Shown: one piece after another, positions 25,708 to 35,002 of the stretch
Position numbering within the stretch: the first letter of the stretch is position 1
Layout of the letters: every line of letters starts with the position of its first letter
NCBI GenBank assembly: GCA_003165075.1
Contig: PLSM01000101.1
Span: 1-54,482, forward strand
Source of the DNA: Acidobacteriaceae bacterium
GTDB lineage: Bacteria; Acidobacteriota; Terriglobia; Terriglobales; Acidobacteriaceae
Length of the DNA stretch: 54,482 nt
Direction of reading: 5' to 3'
Program-made: the position numbers and the translations under genes
The notes under the pieces: model-generated
The model's database searches: none
What the model was told of the DNA's origin: nothing
The model's input: the letters and a program-made list of their open reading frames with translations, nothing else

Positions 25708-27063
25708 ATGACTACGCTTCCGTTGTTCGAACCGTTCGCCCCTTCAGCCTCGATCAGAGAGAATTTGGGAATTATTGCTCGCGAATGTCGGAAGAGCCTG
25801 ATGCTCCGCGCATGGATCGCGAGCGGAATATTCTTTATGGCTTTGCCTGGGACTTTGTTGGGATTCTCGAACCTGATGGCGATCAGTGCTCATCACGGTC
25901 TCGGCACATTGCCGGCCGCATGGATGGAAGGCCACGGGCATGCACAGATGTTTGGTTGGATCGGTAGTTTCATTCTTGGCATTGGATTCTATTCACAGCC
26001 CGCGCATGGACGGTCAGTCACTCGTCTGCCTCTATCGTGCTTCATCCTTTGGGCTTCCGGCGTCGCTATGCGATGGTTCGCAAACATTTATGGATGGCAT
26101 TGGCGCGCGCTCCTCCCCGTCTCTGCGGGATTTGAGCTCGTTGCGGTCATTCTGTTTCTCTATGCCGCGTCGTACCATAAGCTGCCAACATCGACTCAGG
26201 GAAATCGAGCGAAGTCTCCCATGGAACACTGGATGGTTTCCGTCCTGATCGGGACTGCGGGGCTCGCGTCCGCTGTGATTTTCAATTTTGTCGAGTGTGT
26301 TCGATTGGGCATGCAGGGCGGTCTTCGGTCTTTTCCGCATGGACTTGATCAGAAATATCTGGTGGTGCTTGGCTGGGGATTTGTCGTTCCAGTGGTATGG
26401 GGATTTTCTGCGCGATGGTTGCCGTCTTTCCTCGCAATCTCGAAGCCCAGCGTTCGTTGGTTTCGGGCAGCGTTATGCCTGGATGCAGCGGGCGTTGTCT
26501 TCGGCGTGGCAGGATGGCCTAAGCCCGCAACGATCCTCTTCGCCTTGAGCGCAATCACGATCGGATTCGCGTTGCGCTTTGCGGAACGGCCACACGGGCA
26601 CGCCAAGACTCAGGGGATCCATCCAAGCTTTTCAACCTTTATCCGTTTGGTGTATGCATGGCTGATCGCGGCTGGATCGATGAGTGTCTGGGCAGCATAT
26701 TCCGATATGCACGGCGGTATCTGGGGTGCCTCGCGTCATGCGCTTACGGTCGGATTCGCGGCAACGATGGTATTCGCAATTGGGCCGCGTATCCTGCCTC
26801 ACTTCGCAGGTATTCAGAGTATCTTCAGCAAGCGTTTGATGCTTCTTAGTCTGCTGTGTCTTCAGACAGGATGCCTGCTGCGTGTTTCTTCTGAGCCTCT
26901 CGCCTATGAGAGGCTGGTCTCATTCGCATGGAAGGTGCTGCCTGTCTCGGGCATGCTGGAGCTGTCTGGAGTATTGATCTTTGCGGCCAACATGGCACTC
27001 ACATTCCTGATCGGGCGTTCAGCATTTGCCGTGAACAACCCGAGTCAACAAGCGGTTGCTTAG
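25708..27063 (+). CDS. nnrS: NnrS-family multi-spanning membrane protein
   Basis: 451 residues with about twelve hydrophobic segments. GHGHAQMFGWIGSFILGIGF near residue 75 and ASRHALTVGFAATMVFAIGPRILPHFAG in the C-terminal half are the His-rich hallmarks of the family. NnrS is a heme-copper membrane protein linked to NO tolerance and denitrification regulators in several proteobacteria; its biochemical activity is unsettled. It starts 2 bp after the second ric-like gene and is probably cotranscribed from operator 4. Confidence 0.9.
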   Translation: MTTLPLFEPFAPSASIRENLGIIARECRKSLMLRAWIASGIFFMALPGTLLGFSNLMAISAHHGLGTLPAAWMEGHGHAQMFGWIGSFILGIGFYSQPAHGRSVTRLPLSCFILWASGVAMRWFANIYGWHWRALLPVSAGFELVAVILFLYAASYHKLPTSTQGNRAKSPMEHWMVSVLIGTAGLASAVIFNFVECVRLGMQGGLRSFPHGLDQKYLVVLGWGFVVPVVWGFSARWLPSFLAISKPSVRWFRAALCLDAAGVVFGVAGWPKPATILFALSAITIGFALRFAERPHGHAKTQGIHPSFSTFIRLVYAWLIAAGSMSVWAAYSDMHGGIWGASRHALTVGFAATMVFAIGPRILPHFAGIQSIFSKRLMLLSLLCLQTGCLLRVSSEPLAYERLVSFAWKVLPVSGMLELSGVLIFAANMALTFLIGRSAFAVNNPSQQAVA

Positions 27064-27247
27064 TTACTCACGGCCCATTACGCGGTACACGAGACGCGCT
27101 AGCTCCCAGTACCGGAGTTATCTCCTTCGTGTGCCCAATCGTAGGTCGCGCCCAACACCTCCTGCGGCGTATTTAATGGTCCTAGTCGTATCAAGGGCGC
27201 CGTATGCAACCACGCTGAAGAACAGAAGTGACATGAAGGAGCAGCAA

Positions 27248-27568
27248 ATGGACTATACATTTTTCGCAAATCTGCAACAGGAATTTACACTTCCAGAAAA
27301 GGGCATCCTGAGCCGCGTTCTGCACAAAGACGAGAAGGTCAATGTGACCTTGTTCGGCTTTGCGGCGGCCGAGGAACTCTCACCACATTCCGCCCCCACG
27401 CCGGCTGTTCTCTATTTCCTCCAGGGCGAAGCCGAACTACAGTTAGGAACGGACAAGGTCAAGGCCGAGGCTGGCTCCTTCGTTTACATGCCTCCAATGC
27501 TGTCCCACGCGATCTCTGCAAAGACAGGGCTTCGCATGTTGTTGGTTCAGATGAAGGACCAATCGTAA
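27248..27568 (+). CDS. Small cupin-domain protein
   Basis: 106 residues. The second of two in-frame ATGs is chosen because AAGGAG lies just before it. A single cupin barrel: SPHSAPTPAVLYFLQGEAEL and AGSFVYMPPMLSHAI, with His candidates for metal binding (PHS, LSHAI) although the first motif lacks the usual HxH. Small cupins of this kind recur beside NnrS and RIC genes; the substrate is unknown. It is 184 bp behind nnrS, so it may be cotranscribed or have its own promoter. Confidence 0.75.
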   Translation: MDYTFFANLQQEFTLPEKGILSRVLHKDEKVNVTLFGFAAAEELSPHSAPTPAVLYFLQGEAELQLGTDKVKAEAGSFVYMPPMLSHAISAKTGLRMLLVQMKDQS

Positions 27569-27578
27569 TCATGCGTCA

Positions 27579-27971
27579 TCATTTTTGTCGCGACGAAATC
27601 GGATACGAGCTATTGCGTTCAGATTCTCGCACCACGGCTCGCCTCCGTCCCGTCAGGAGCTCCTGTGCGCTGGCGTTACCGCAAATGAGTCCGGTCTCCC
27701 GATCAACCACGGGCATGCTCGTAACGCCCGTGGTTGCCATCTCCTCGGCCACAGCCCGGCAGGTTTCGTCCGAGTATGCAAGGACATCCGGCAAATCCGC
27801 CGGGGCGCCTCCACCGTTCCATGCTTCCACTGGCGCCGACGGCTCGGTCATCACCTCCGCCACGCTGACCATTTCGAGCGGATCAACGCCATATTCGCTA
27901 GACAGATGGTAACCGCGGCGACTCAGCTTTTCTGTCAAAATTGACCGCGGCATGACCAGCGACGTCACCAT
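27579..27971 (-). pseudogene. CBS-domain remnant of a ClC chloride channel
   Basis: 130 residues. TEKLSRRGYHLSSEYGVDPLE is the linker typical of ClC-type chloride channels between the last membrane helix and the C-terminal CBS pair; EVMTEPSAPVEA and a second CBS half (TTGVTSMPVVDRETGLICG) follow. The whole membrane domain is missing: the frame begins 29 bp from operator 5, with no ribosome binding site. It seems that insertion of the nitrate block cut the channel gene. A free-standing CBS protein cannot be ruled out. Confidence 0.6.
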
Positions 27972-27999
27972 CAGAGAAATATCGAATTTCTTTCGAAGC

Positions 28000-28015
28000 T
28001 GTAACTAAAGTCGCT
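28000..28015 (+). promoter_or_regulatory. CRP-like operator 5, upstream of the barrel gene
   Basis: TGTAACTAAAGTCGCT. TACTCT begins at 28037, exactly 29.5 bp from the centre, giving a start near 28049 and a 25-nt leader. Confidence 0.75.
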
Positions 28016-28073
28016 GTGGCAACGCCTGTGAATTCGTACTCTTGACGAGTAACACCGATGGAGTGATCTCAAA

Positions 28074-28982
28074 ATGTTCTCTAACCAAAACGCGCATTCC
28101 TCACCATACGCAGATTCTTGTCTTTCCCATCGAAGGGCTAAAGTGAGTCGCGCCGCTCTTTTGGTCGCGTTCGGAGCGATCTTCGCGTGCTGCCTTCCCT
28201 CGGTGAACGCGCAAGCGAGCTTCTTTAATTCGTGGGAAGGACGGGTACGCACAACAGTGGCCGAACAACCAGCCTGGCCAGTTCCCGTTGCAACACCCCC
28301 ATCAGGACTCGTACAGCTCGCACGTTTTGATGCGATTCGTCAGATAACCTCAACCCATACTGAGACGTGGATCTATGGGAACAGCAAAGGCTTCGACTTC
28401 ATCCCCTGGTACAAAACGGAAGTGGATGTTACGCTGCCCTCCTATATTGAGCACAACAGTAACGTGCGTGACGGCGCCGGCGATTGGCTGATGCTCGTCA
28501 AATATCGATTTCTGGCTGCCGGCCCAAAGCATGGGGACTACTCTTTCAGCGGCTCTTTAAATGGCACCGTGCCGACAGGCAGCTATAAGAATGGCAGCTC
28601 GGACGACTCTGTTTCGCCAACCCTCTATGGAGGCAAAGGCTTCGACCGGTTCGATGCTCAATCCAGTCTGGCAATCACCTTGCCGACAGGACACACTTCC
28701 AAGTCGGGCAGACCGATTGCCTGGAACGCGGTCGCGCAATACAGGGCTACGCGGCTCTTCTGGCCGGAAATCGAATTCAACTCAACGTTTTATCGCGGCG
28801 GTCCAAATGACGGCCGAATCCAGGCCTTTGTAACGCCGGGCCTCATGATTAGCAAAGTGAAGTTCAGTCACGAGTCGAACAGCCGGTTGGCGTTTATTTT
28901 CGGAGGCGGCATGCAAATCGCGACCTCCGAGTTCCACAGTTACAACCATGCTGTCATCGCAACCGGTCGAATCTCGTTTTAA
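28074..28982 (+). CDS. Outer-membrane beta-barrel protein
   Basis: 302 residues. A long basic n-region and hydrophobic segment (AALLVAFGAIFACCLPSVNAQAS) form a signal peptide. The mature part alternates hydrophobic and polar residues with many aromatic strands (DWLMLVKYRFL, FSGSLNGTVPTGSY, VAQYRATRLFWPEIEF) and ends in Phe (RISF), as outer-membrane barrels do. It resembles the 'transporter'/phenol-pathway MetA-like barrel group in style. Its place between operators 5 and 6 suggests a channel for nitrate, nitrite or another substrate needed with NarK. The substrate is inferred only. Confidence 0.72.
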   Translation: MFSNQNAHSSPYADSCLSHRRAKVSRAALLVAFGAIFACCLPSVNAQASFFNSWEGRVRTTVAEQPAWPVPVATPPSGLVQLARFDAIRQITSTHTETWIYGNSKGFDFIPWYKTEVDVTLPSYIEHNSNVRDGAGDWLMLVKYRFLAAGPKHGDYSFSGSLNGTVPTGSYKNGSSDDSVSPTLYGGKGFDRFDAQSSLAITLPTGHTSKSGRPIAWNAVAQYRATRLFWPEIEFNSTFYRGGPNDGRIQAFVTPGLMISKVKFSHESNSRLAFIFGGGMQIATSEFHSYNHAVIATGRISF

Positions 28983-29031
28983 GGCCGTTCGCCCGCTCAC
29001 AATGGGACGCGCTTTGCTTCTTAGAATGGGT

Positions 29032-29047
29032 AGAGACTTTGGTCACT
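29032..29047 (+). promoter_or_regulatory. CRP-like operator 6, upstream of narK
   Basis: AGAGACTTTGGTCACT, reverse AGTGACCAAAGTCTCT. TCTGAT begins at 29069, 29.5 bp from the centre, predicting a start near 29081 and a leader of about 59 nt before narK. It would control the whole seven-gene nitrate reductase operon. Confidence 0.75.
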
Positions 29048-29139
29048 GTGCAATTCAACTTGCTCAGGTCTGATACTGGCAGAGGTCTTGGTAGCGCAGA
29101 CCCCTAAGAAACGTCGACAAATTCATGAGGAATCCGGGA

Positions 29140-30318
29140 ATGGCCAGTCTTGTCAAAAATCAACCTTCCGCAACCGCCCAATTGACTTTGGGCACAGGAG
29201 CCTTCGCCCTTTGTTTTGCCGTCTTCGGCTCCCTGTCCGCAATGATACCGATCTTGAGTAAGCAAATGCACCTCACGCCCATGCAGAAGAGTATCGCGGT
29301 GGCTGTTCCGGTCCTTCTCGGCAGTCTGGGTCGAATTCCTCTGGGTATGCTCACAGACCGCATTGGAGGGCGCATCGTCTTCAGCGTTGTCATGTTTCTG
29401 ACAATTGTCCCTGCAGTGCTCATGGGCAATGTGCATAGCTATTCGGAATTGATTACTTACGGCTTTTTCATCGGAATCGGGCTCGCCAGTTTCTCCGTTG
29501 GGGTAGGCTTTGTCAGTGGCTGGTATTCAGCGGCAAAGCAGGGTACCGCCCTCGGGGTTTACGGCGCCGGAAATATTGGTCAGTCTCTTGCAGCTTTTGG
29601 CTCACCCTTCATTGCGGCCGCTTTCGGCATGAAATGGGGCTTCTGGACATTCGGTGTGCTGTTATCGGTGTGGTTTATTGTTTTTGCCGTGTTTGCTCGG
29701 AATGCTCCTAGGAAAGCGCCACCAAAATCTTTTGCCGAGACGATGCGGCCCCTTGCAAACTCTCGCAGCTGGGTTTTGAGCCTCTACTACTTCCTGACAT
29801 TTGGAGGTTTTGTCGCGATGGCGGTATACCTGCCCATCTTTCTCACCGAATCTTTTAAGCTGACCCCGCAGCAAGCTGGCCTTCGGACTGCGGGATTTGT
29901 AGTACTGGCGACAGCGACCAGGCCCCTAGGCGGCTTTCTTGCCGACAAGGTTGGTGGTCGTGCAATTCTTAAATGGGTGTTCCCGGCAACAGCATTGTTC
30001 AGCATCTTTCTTGCTTGTCCCATGATGCTGACATTCACCATTGGCGCATTGGGAATCGCGGCCTTTATCGGTCTCGGGAACGGAGCGGTGTTCAAATTGG
30101 TTCCGGAATACTTTCCGCAATCTGTCGGAAGCGTAACGGGAATCGTTGGAGCGGCGGGAGGATTAGGTGGGTTTTTCCCTCCTCTAACCCTCGGCCTGAT
30201 CAAGCAGCAGACTGGAAGCTTTACAATGGGCTTCGTTCTCCTCGGCGTCTTTTCCCTGATTTGTCTCGCCGTTCTGGTACGTTCAGCCCCGAAGAGCGTG
30301 CCCGTTCCCGTTTCCTAG
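29140..30318 (+). CDS. narK: NarK-type nitrate/nitrite MFS transporter
   Basis: 392 residues from the second of two ATGs (GAGGAATCCGGGA lies before it). About twelve membrane segments of the major facilitator superfamily. The signature [23 protein letters not shown] is the nitrate-signature region of the NarK/NNP family, and a second signature region ([27 protein letters not shown]) is present in the C-terminal half. It would import nitrate for the cytoplasmic-facing reductase encoded downstream or exchange it for nitrite. The stop TAG is followed by GAGCAT then the ATG of the next gene. Confidence 0.92.
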   Translation: MASLVKNQPSATAQLTLGTGAFALCFAVFGSLSAMIPILSKQMHLTPMQKSIAVAVPVLLGSLGRIPLGMLTDRIGGRIVFSVVMFLTIVPAVLMGNVHSYSELITYGFFIGIGLASFSVGVGFVSGWYSAAKQGTALGVYGAGNIGQSLAAFGSPFIAAAFGMKWGFWTFGVLLSVWFIVFAVFARNAPRKAPPKSFAETMRPLANSRSWVLSLYYFLTFGGFVAMAVYLPIFLTESFKLTPQQAGLRTAGFVVLATATRPLGGFLADKVGGRAILKWVFPATALFSIFLACPMMLTFTIGALGIAAFIGLGNGAVFKLVPEYFPQSVGSVTGIVGAAGGLGGFFPPLTLGLIKQQTGSFTMGFVLLGVFSLICLAVLVRSAPKSVPVPVS

Positions 30319-30324
30319 GAGCAT

Positions 30325-31404
30325 ATGCAAAAGCGTATCTTTCCCACGACCGGTTCCGACTCGGCGCATGCGATGACGTGGGGCCTTATCGCTGCGACGT
30401 CGCTCGTAATTGGAATCTTTGTCGGTAGCCGCGGGCTGCGAGACTTCGATCCTGCGCTCGTGTCTTACGCCGGTGCGTGTGTGTTCTCCGCGTTTGGGCT
30501 TGGCTATCGCTATGCAATGTGGCTGCGCCGTCCTCCTACCCGCTTGTACTGGTATCGCGGATGGCATATCTTCCTGGACCGGAAGCATTTCATGCGCAAC
30601 GTCTTCCACCTCGGGCGCATCTTCTGGAACAACATCGTATTGCAGCGTTTTATCGAACGACGTTCCCATAAGCGGTGGATGGCGCATTGGTTCCTCGCCT
30701 GGGGTTGTCTTCTCGCTGGAGCTGTGACATTCCCGCTGTCGTTCGGTTGGGTACGATTTGAGACCTCTGTCGATAATCAGCAGATTTATCGCGCCTTCAT
30801 GTTCGGTATTCCGCTCGGCAGTTTTCGCCTTGGGACTTGGATAGCAGAGCTTACCTTCAACATTCTCGACGTTGCCGCCGTCATGGTATTGATCGGAGTT
30901 TTCTTTGCGTTGTGGAGGCGTGGGCGCGATCACGGAGCGATGAGTGTTCAGCAGTTCTCGAACGATCTGACTCCACTGATCATGCTGTTTGCCATCTGCG
31001 TCACGGGTCTTTTCCTCACCGTCTCCACGCACCTTATGCATGGCCTTTACTACATTTTTCTTTCGCAGTTGCACGCCATCACCGTGATTCTGACGCTCCT
31101 CTGTCTGCCGTTTGGAAAGTTCTTCCATATCTTCCAGCGTCCAGCTCAACTTGGATTGGACTTCTACAAGAGAGCCGGAGCAGAAGGCCCACAGGCAAAA
31201 TGCATACGTTGCGGTCAGGAGTACGGGGCGGCGTTGCAAATTGAGGACCTCAAGACGGTCCAGGCAGAGCTTCAGATCAGATTCCAGATGACGGACGGTT
31301 CTCATTATCAGGACGTGTGCCCACAGTGCAGGAGAAAGAACCTGGCACTCACACAAGACGCCCTGTGGAGATCGACGGATATGTCGAAAAGGGGGCTGCT
31401 GTAA
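30325..31404 (+). CDS. Cytochrome b-like membrane subunit with C-terminal CxxC pairs
   Basis: 359 residues; the AGGAG of the ribosome site overlaps the narK stop. About six membrane helices. His residues in [10 protein letters not shown] and in [36 protein letters not shown] are placed like heme b ligands of the NarI/DsrM/HmcE family; the last segment is very DsrM-like. The cytoplasmic tail contains CIRCG and CPQC, a possible rubredoxin- or zinc-type knot unusual for NarI. It probably passes electrons between the quinone pool and the iron-sulfur subunits downstream. Its stop overlaps the next start as TAATG. Confidence 0.75.
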   Translation: MQKRIFPTTGSDSAHAMTWGLIAATSLVIGIFVGSRGLRDFDPALVSYAGACVFSAFGLGYRYAMWLRRPPTRLYWYRGWHIFLDRKHFMRNVFHLGRIFWNNIVLQRFIERRSHKRWMAHWFLAWGCLLAGAVTFPLSFGWVRFETSVDNQQIYRAFMFGIPLGSFRLGTWIAELTFNILDVAAVMVLIGVFFALWRRGRDHGAMSVQQFSNDLTPLIMLFAICVTGLFLTVSTHLMHGLYYIFLSQLHAITVILTLLCLPFGKFFHIFQRPAQLGLDFYKRAGAEGPQAKCIRCGQEYGAALQIEDLKTVQAELQIRFQMTDGSHYQDVCPQCRRKNLALTQDALWRSTDMSKRGLL

Positions 31405-33626
31405 TGGCCAAACTTCCAGTTGAAACTCCAGAATTGGTTCGCGTCTTCGGTCCCACGCTGCATCGTGTACCCGGGGGCGGGTGGACCCGGACGACGGAAG
31501 ACGAGAAGCTCGTCAAGACCCATTGCTGCTTCTGCGGTCAACAATGCGGCATTCAGCTTAGGGTACAAGACAACAAAGTAGTCGGCTTCGAGCCGTGGGA
31601 GGACTTTCCTTTCAATCGCGGCAAGCTTTGCCCCAAGGGCGTGAAACGCTACATGCAGGACGAGCACCCGGATCGCTTGAAGCATCCGCTCCAGAGGGTG
31701 GAAGGAGTTGGCTTTGAGGCTATCTCGTGGGATTTTGCCATGCAGCGCGTGGTCGGCGAGATCCAGCGAATCCAGGCGGCTTATGGTAAAGACGCCTTCG
31801 CCGTGCTGACAGGCGCGTCGCTCACCAATGAGAAAGCTTACCTCATGGGCAAATTCGCGCGGGTAGCCTTGCAGACGGCCAACATCGATTACAACGGAAG
31901 ACTGTGCATGGTCTCTGCTGGCGCCGCATCGAAAAAGATCTTTGGCATGGACCGCAGCGCAAATCCGTGGAGCGATATTCCGAAGGCCAAGGTGATCCTT
32001 GCTGCAGGCGCGAACATCGCCGAATGCGCGCCTATTACCACCGACTATATCTGGCAGGCTCGCGAGAATGGAGCGAAGCTGATTATCCTCGATCCGCGCA
32101 TGACGCCAATCGCTCGCAACGCAGACCTATTCATTCCCGTTCGACCCGGCGGCGACATCGGCGTATTCAACGGCATGTTGCACATCCTGATCGAGCGCGG
32201 TTGGATCGACCGCAAGTTTATTGATGAACACACCACCGGCTTCGATCAACTCGCCGAATCGGTGAAGAAATATACACCCGAGTACTCCTCAAAGATTGCC
32301 GGCGTTCCTTCAGAAATGATCGTGAAGGCCGCAGAACTCTGGGGTCCCGCGCCAACCAGCTTCCTTATGCACGCGCGAGGGATTGAACACCACACCAAGG
32401 GCGTGGACAACTGCATGGCAGCCATCAACCTTGTCATCGCAACGGGAAGGATCGGGCGCGAGGGTTGCGGATACGCCATGATTACAGGCCAGGGAAACGG
32501 CCAGGGTGGACGCGAACAAGGCCAGAAATGCGATCAACTTCCGGGAAGCCGCGACATCTCAAATCCGGAGCACCGCAAGTACATCGCCGGCGTCTGGGGG
32601 GTAACCGAGGAGTCCATTCCACAAAAGGGCTTGTCTGCCATCCCGCTCGTCGAAGCCATTCATGCCGGCAAGATCAAGGGACTCATCTCCATCTGCTTCA
32701 ATCCGATGATTTCACTTCCCGATGCAAACTTCGTGCGAGAGGCGCTTGAGAAACTCGAGTTTTTTACCTGCATCGACTTCTTCCTGTCTGAGACCGCTCG
32801 TTATGCGGATATTGTCCTGGCAGGCTCGTTGATGGAAGAGGATGAAGGGACTACAACCAATGTAGAAGGCCGAGTGATCCGGCATCGCAAGGCTGTCACT
32901 CCTCCCGCCGAGGCGCGTGAAGACTGGAAGATCATCTGCGAAATTGCGGGCCGCCTGGGCTATGCGGAGAAGTTCAACTACGTGTCGCCCAAGGAGATGT
33001 TTGAAGAACTCCGGGTTGCGTCCAAGGGCGGCGTCTCCGACTACTACGGCATGACCTGGGAGCGACTTGATGAGACCAATGGCCTATTTTGGCCTTGTCC
33101 GGAGTTAGGCCACCCAGGGACTCCTCGCCTCTACGAAAACGGAAAGTTTGGTCATCCTGACGGCAAAGCCCACTTCATTCCTGTGGAGTGGAGGCCGTCA
33201 GACGAGATGCCCGATGAAGAATATCCGGTCATTCTTACGACCGGACGCGTCGTGTCTCAATTCCTTTCGGGAACACAGACGCGCCGAATCGGCGCCCTTG
33301 TCGATCAGGCCTCACAGCCATTCTGCGAGATTCACCCTCGGCTTGCCGAGAAGTACGGCATCTCAGATGGGGATTTCGTAAAAGTCGAAAGTCGCCGAGG
33401 GAACGTCGTCGTTCACGCGAAAGTCGTAAAGACCATACGGCCGGACACCGTGTTCGTTCCATACCACTGGCCTCTCGATCGTTCGGCAAACAACTGCACC
33501 AATCGAGCGATTGACCCTGTTTCCAATATTCCAGAATTCAAGATTTGCGCTGTTCGACTAAGCAAGGTCGATCAACCTACAGACGCTATTGCCATGCTTG
33601 AAGTTCAGGCCGGGGGAGTTCGATGA
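31404..33626 (+). CDS. Molybdopterin oxidoreductase, NarB/NasA-like nitrate reductase
   Basis: 740 residues, no signal peptide. An N-terminal [4Fe-4S] site C41-x2-C44-x3-C48-x27-C76 is followed by the bis-MGD domains. Cys168 in [12 protein letters not shown] lies where assimilatory NarB/NasA and NapA place their molybdenum ligand. The C-terminal MGD-binding beta barrel ([15 protein letters not shown]) is complete. No C-terminal extra iron-sulfur domain as in NasC-type fusions. The best reading is a cytoplasmic nitrate reductase, supported by narK upstream; a formate dehydrogenase-like role is less likely as FdhF-type enzymes usually have SeCys or Cys in a different motif. ATG overlaps the preceding stop, with AAGGGGGC upstream. 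Confidence 0.85.
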   Translation: MAKLPVETPELVRVFGPTLHRVPGGGWTRTTEDEKLVKTHCCFCGQQCGIQLRVQDNKVVGFEPWEDFPFNRGKLCPKGVKRYMQDEHPDRLKHPLQRVEGVGFEAISWDFAMQRVVGEIQRIQAAYGKDAFAVLTGASLTNEKAYLMGKFARVALQTANIDYNGRLCMVSAGAASKKIFGMDRSANPWSDIPKAKVILAAGANIAECAPITTDYIWQARENGAKLIILDPRMTPIARNADLFIPVRPGGDIGVFNGMLHILIERGWIDRKFIDEHTTGFDQLAESVKKYTPEYSSKIAGVPSEMIVKAAELWGPAPTSFLMHARGIEHHTKGVDNCMAAINLVIATGRIGREGCGYAMITGQGNGQGGREQGQKCDQLPGSRDISNPEHRKYIAGVWGVTEESIPQKGLSAIPLVEAIHAGKIKGLISICFNPMISLPDANFVREALEKLEFFTCIDFFLSETARYADIVLAGSLMEEDEGTTTNVEGRVIRHRKAVTPPAEAREDWKIICEIAGRLGYAEKFNYVSPKEMFEELRVASKGGVSDYYGMTWERLDETNGLFWPCPELGHPGTPRLYENGKFGHPDGKAHFIPVEWRPSDEMPDEEYPVILTTGRVVSQFLSGTQTRRIGALVDQASQPFCEIHPRLAEKYGISDGDFVKVESRRGNVVVHAKVVKTIRPDTVFVPYHWPLDRSANNCTNRAIDPVSNIPEFKICAVRLSKVDQPTDAIAMLEVQAGGVR

Positions 33627-34249
33627 GCGAAGCTGCCTTCTTCATCGACTACTCTCGGTGCATCGGCTGCGAGGCTTGCGTCAATGCGTGTGCCGAGTGC
33701 GACACGCATCGCGGAACGAGCATGATTCACCTGGAGACCATCGATCGGCGCGACAGTGTGCAAACCGCGCCGCAGATTTGCATGCACTGCGAAGATCCGA
33801 TATGCGCTCAAGTGTGTCCGGCAGATGCCATCAAAAAAACGCCTGATGGCGTCGTCCAGAGTTCACTGAAACCACGATGCATCGGCTGTTCAAATTGCGT
33901 TCTTTCCTGTCCCTTCGGCGTTCCGAAATACATGAGCGGCATCGACCAGATGATGAAATGCGATATGTGCTACGACCGCAGCAGCGTCGGCAAAAAGCCC
34001 ATGTGTGCCACGGTCTGCCCCTCGGGTGCCTTGACATACACCTCCATGGAGGAAATCCAGAGAACTCGCCAGGGCATTCCCGTCAACAGTTGGAAGTTCG
34101 GAGCCGAGGAAGTGAAGACGAAGGTCTACGTGATGGTTCCTAGAGAAGTGACGCGAGTAGAAATCGGGCTGGTCCAGATTCACTCGACGCCTTCGGCGCT
34201 GCCGAATGATCCGTACGATGTTGCGCTCATGCTGGAGGGAATGGAATGA
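33623..34249 (+). CDS. Four-cluster ferredoxin subunit (NarH/DmsB-like)
   Basis: 208 residues; overlaps the molybdoenzyme gene by ATGA. The Cys groups [39 protein letters not shown] and [21 protein letters not shown] give four [4Fe-4S] sites as in the electron-transfer subunits of DMSO-reductase-family enzymes. No signal peptide. It should bridge the membrane cytochrome or the Rieske protein and the catalytic subunit. Confidence 0.9.
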   Translation: MSEAAFFIDYSRCIGCEACVNACAECDTHRGTSMIHLETIDRRDSVQTAPQICMHCEDPICAQVCPADAIKKTPDGVVQSSLKPRCIGCSNCVLSCPFGVPKYMSGIDQMMKCDMCYDRSSVGKKPMCATVCPSGALTYTSMEEIQRTRQGIPVNSWKFGAEEVKTKVYVMVPREVTRVEIGLVQIHSTPSALPNDPYDVALMLEGME

Positions 34250-34761
34250 ATACCGGCACGGAACCTTGCACTTCTTGTAAGAAATCTGCGAAGTGGCGCG
34301 ATGACTTTCCGGTTGAATGGGAAGGCGACAATTACGTAACCCGACGCGAGATGGTTAAGTTCCTCACTCTTGGGTCTCTATTCCTCGCAGTGGCGAATTG
34401 GATCACGGCATTCGGGTCCAGGAGTCTTCGCCGTGGGTCTCAAAATCGTCAATTACTTGGACCATCCGACGATTTGAAAGTGAACGGCTCGGCGCTTTTC
34501 CGCTATCCAACGGAAAAGGATCCGTGCATAGCCGTGCGGACTGTGGAGGGTAAGCTGGTTGCGTACTCTCAGGTTTGTACCCACCTTTCATGCGCGGTGG
34601 TTTATGACAAGGCTGAGCAAAGTCTGTTCTGCCCTTGTCACAATGGGCGTTTCAATTTGGAGCAAGGTACTCCGATCGCAGGCCCGCCAACCCGCCCCTT
34701 GCCGCGGATACGGCTGGAAGAATCGGGTGGTCAGATCTATGCAACAGAGCGGGAGGCCTAG
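34246..34761 (+). CDS. Tat-anchored Rieske [2Fe-2S] protein
   Basis: 171 residues, overlapping the previous gene by ATGA. CTSC at residues 8-11 precedes a twin-arginine motif (TRREMVKFL) and a single hydrophobic helix (about 39-57), the layout of a Tat-inserted membrane anchor. The Rieske site is complete: C111-T-H113 and C129-P-C-H132, with Cys116 and Cys131 for the disulfide typical of high-potential Rieske proteins. If Tat-inserted, the cluster faces the periplasm, opposite to the signal-less catalytic subunit. Rieske partners are known for arsenite oxidase but are not usual for nitrate reductases. Confidence 0.85.
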   Translation: MNTGTEPCTSCKKSAKWRDDFPVEWEGDNYVTRREMVKFLTLGSLFLAVANWITAFGSRSLRRGSQNRQLLGPSDDLKVNGSALFRYPTEKDPCIAVRTVEGKLVAYSQVCTHLSCAVVYDKAEQSLFCPCHNGRFNLEQGTPIAGPPTRPLPRIRLEESGGQIYATEREA

Positions 34762-34991
34762 TGAGCACAAGACAACAAGGCACCGTCCTCTTCACCGGAA
34801 TTCTCTTTCTGGTCGCGACAACTGTTGTAATCCAACTTTGGCTGCTGACCGTATCGATGGAGGCTCTTTTGAGCGGTGCAATGAGGACTCTCCTACCCGC
34901 GGCCGCGGCTTCAACCATCCTCCTTTGCATCAACGCCGGCTTGCTGCGGTATGTCTTCCGCTTTGACCGCCAGATTCGTTCTTCAAAGTGA
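34761..34991 (+). CDS. Small two-helix membrane protein
   Basis: 76 residues from GTG 34761, which overlaps the Rieske stop (TAGTG). Two hydrophobic segments (VLFTGILFLVATTVVIQLWLL and PAAAASTILLCINAGLLRYVF) with a basic C-terminus. The family is not recognised. Its translational coupling inside the reductase operon points to a small structural subunit of the membrane complex. Confidence 0.65.
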   Translation: MSTRQQGTVLFTGILFLVATTVVIQLWLLTVSMEALLSGAMRTLLPAAAASTILLCINAGLLRYVFRFDRQIRSSK

Positions 34992-35002
34992 TTAGGACCC
35001 AC

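Noticed and set aside
27056..27247. Upstream extension of the cupin frame overlapping nnrS
   Set aside because: The stretch has no homologous look, and AAGGAG directly precedes the ATG at 27248.
30283..31356. Minus-strand open frame of 357 codons
   Set aside because: Antisense to the cytochrome subunit, which has membrane helices, coupling to neighbours and a ribosome site.
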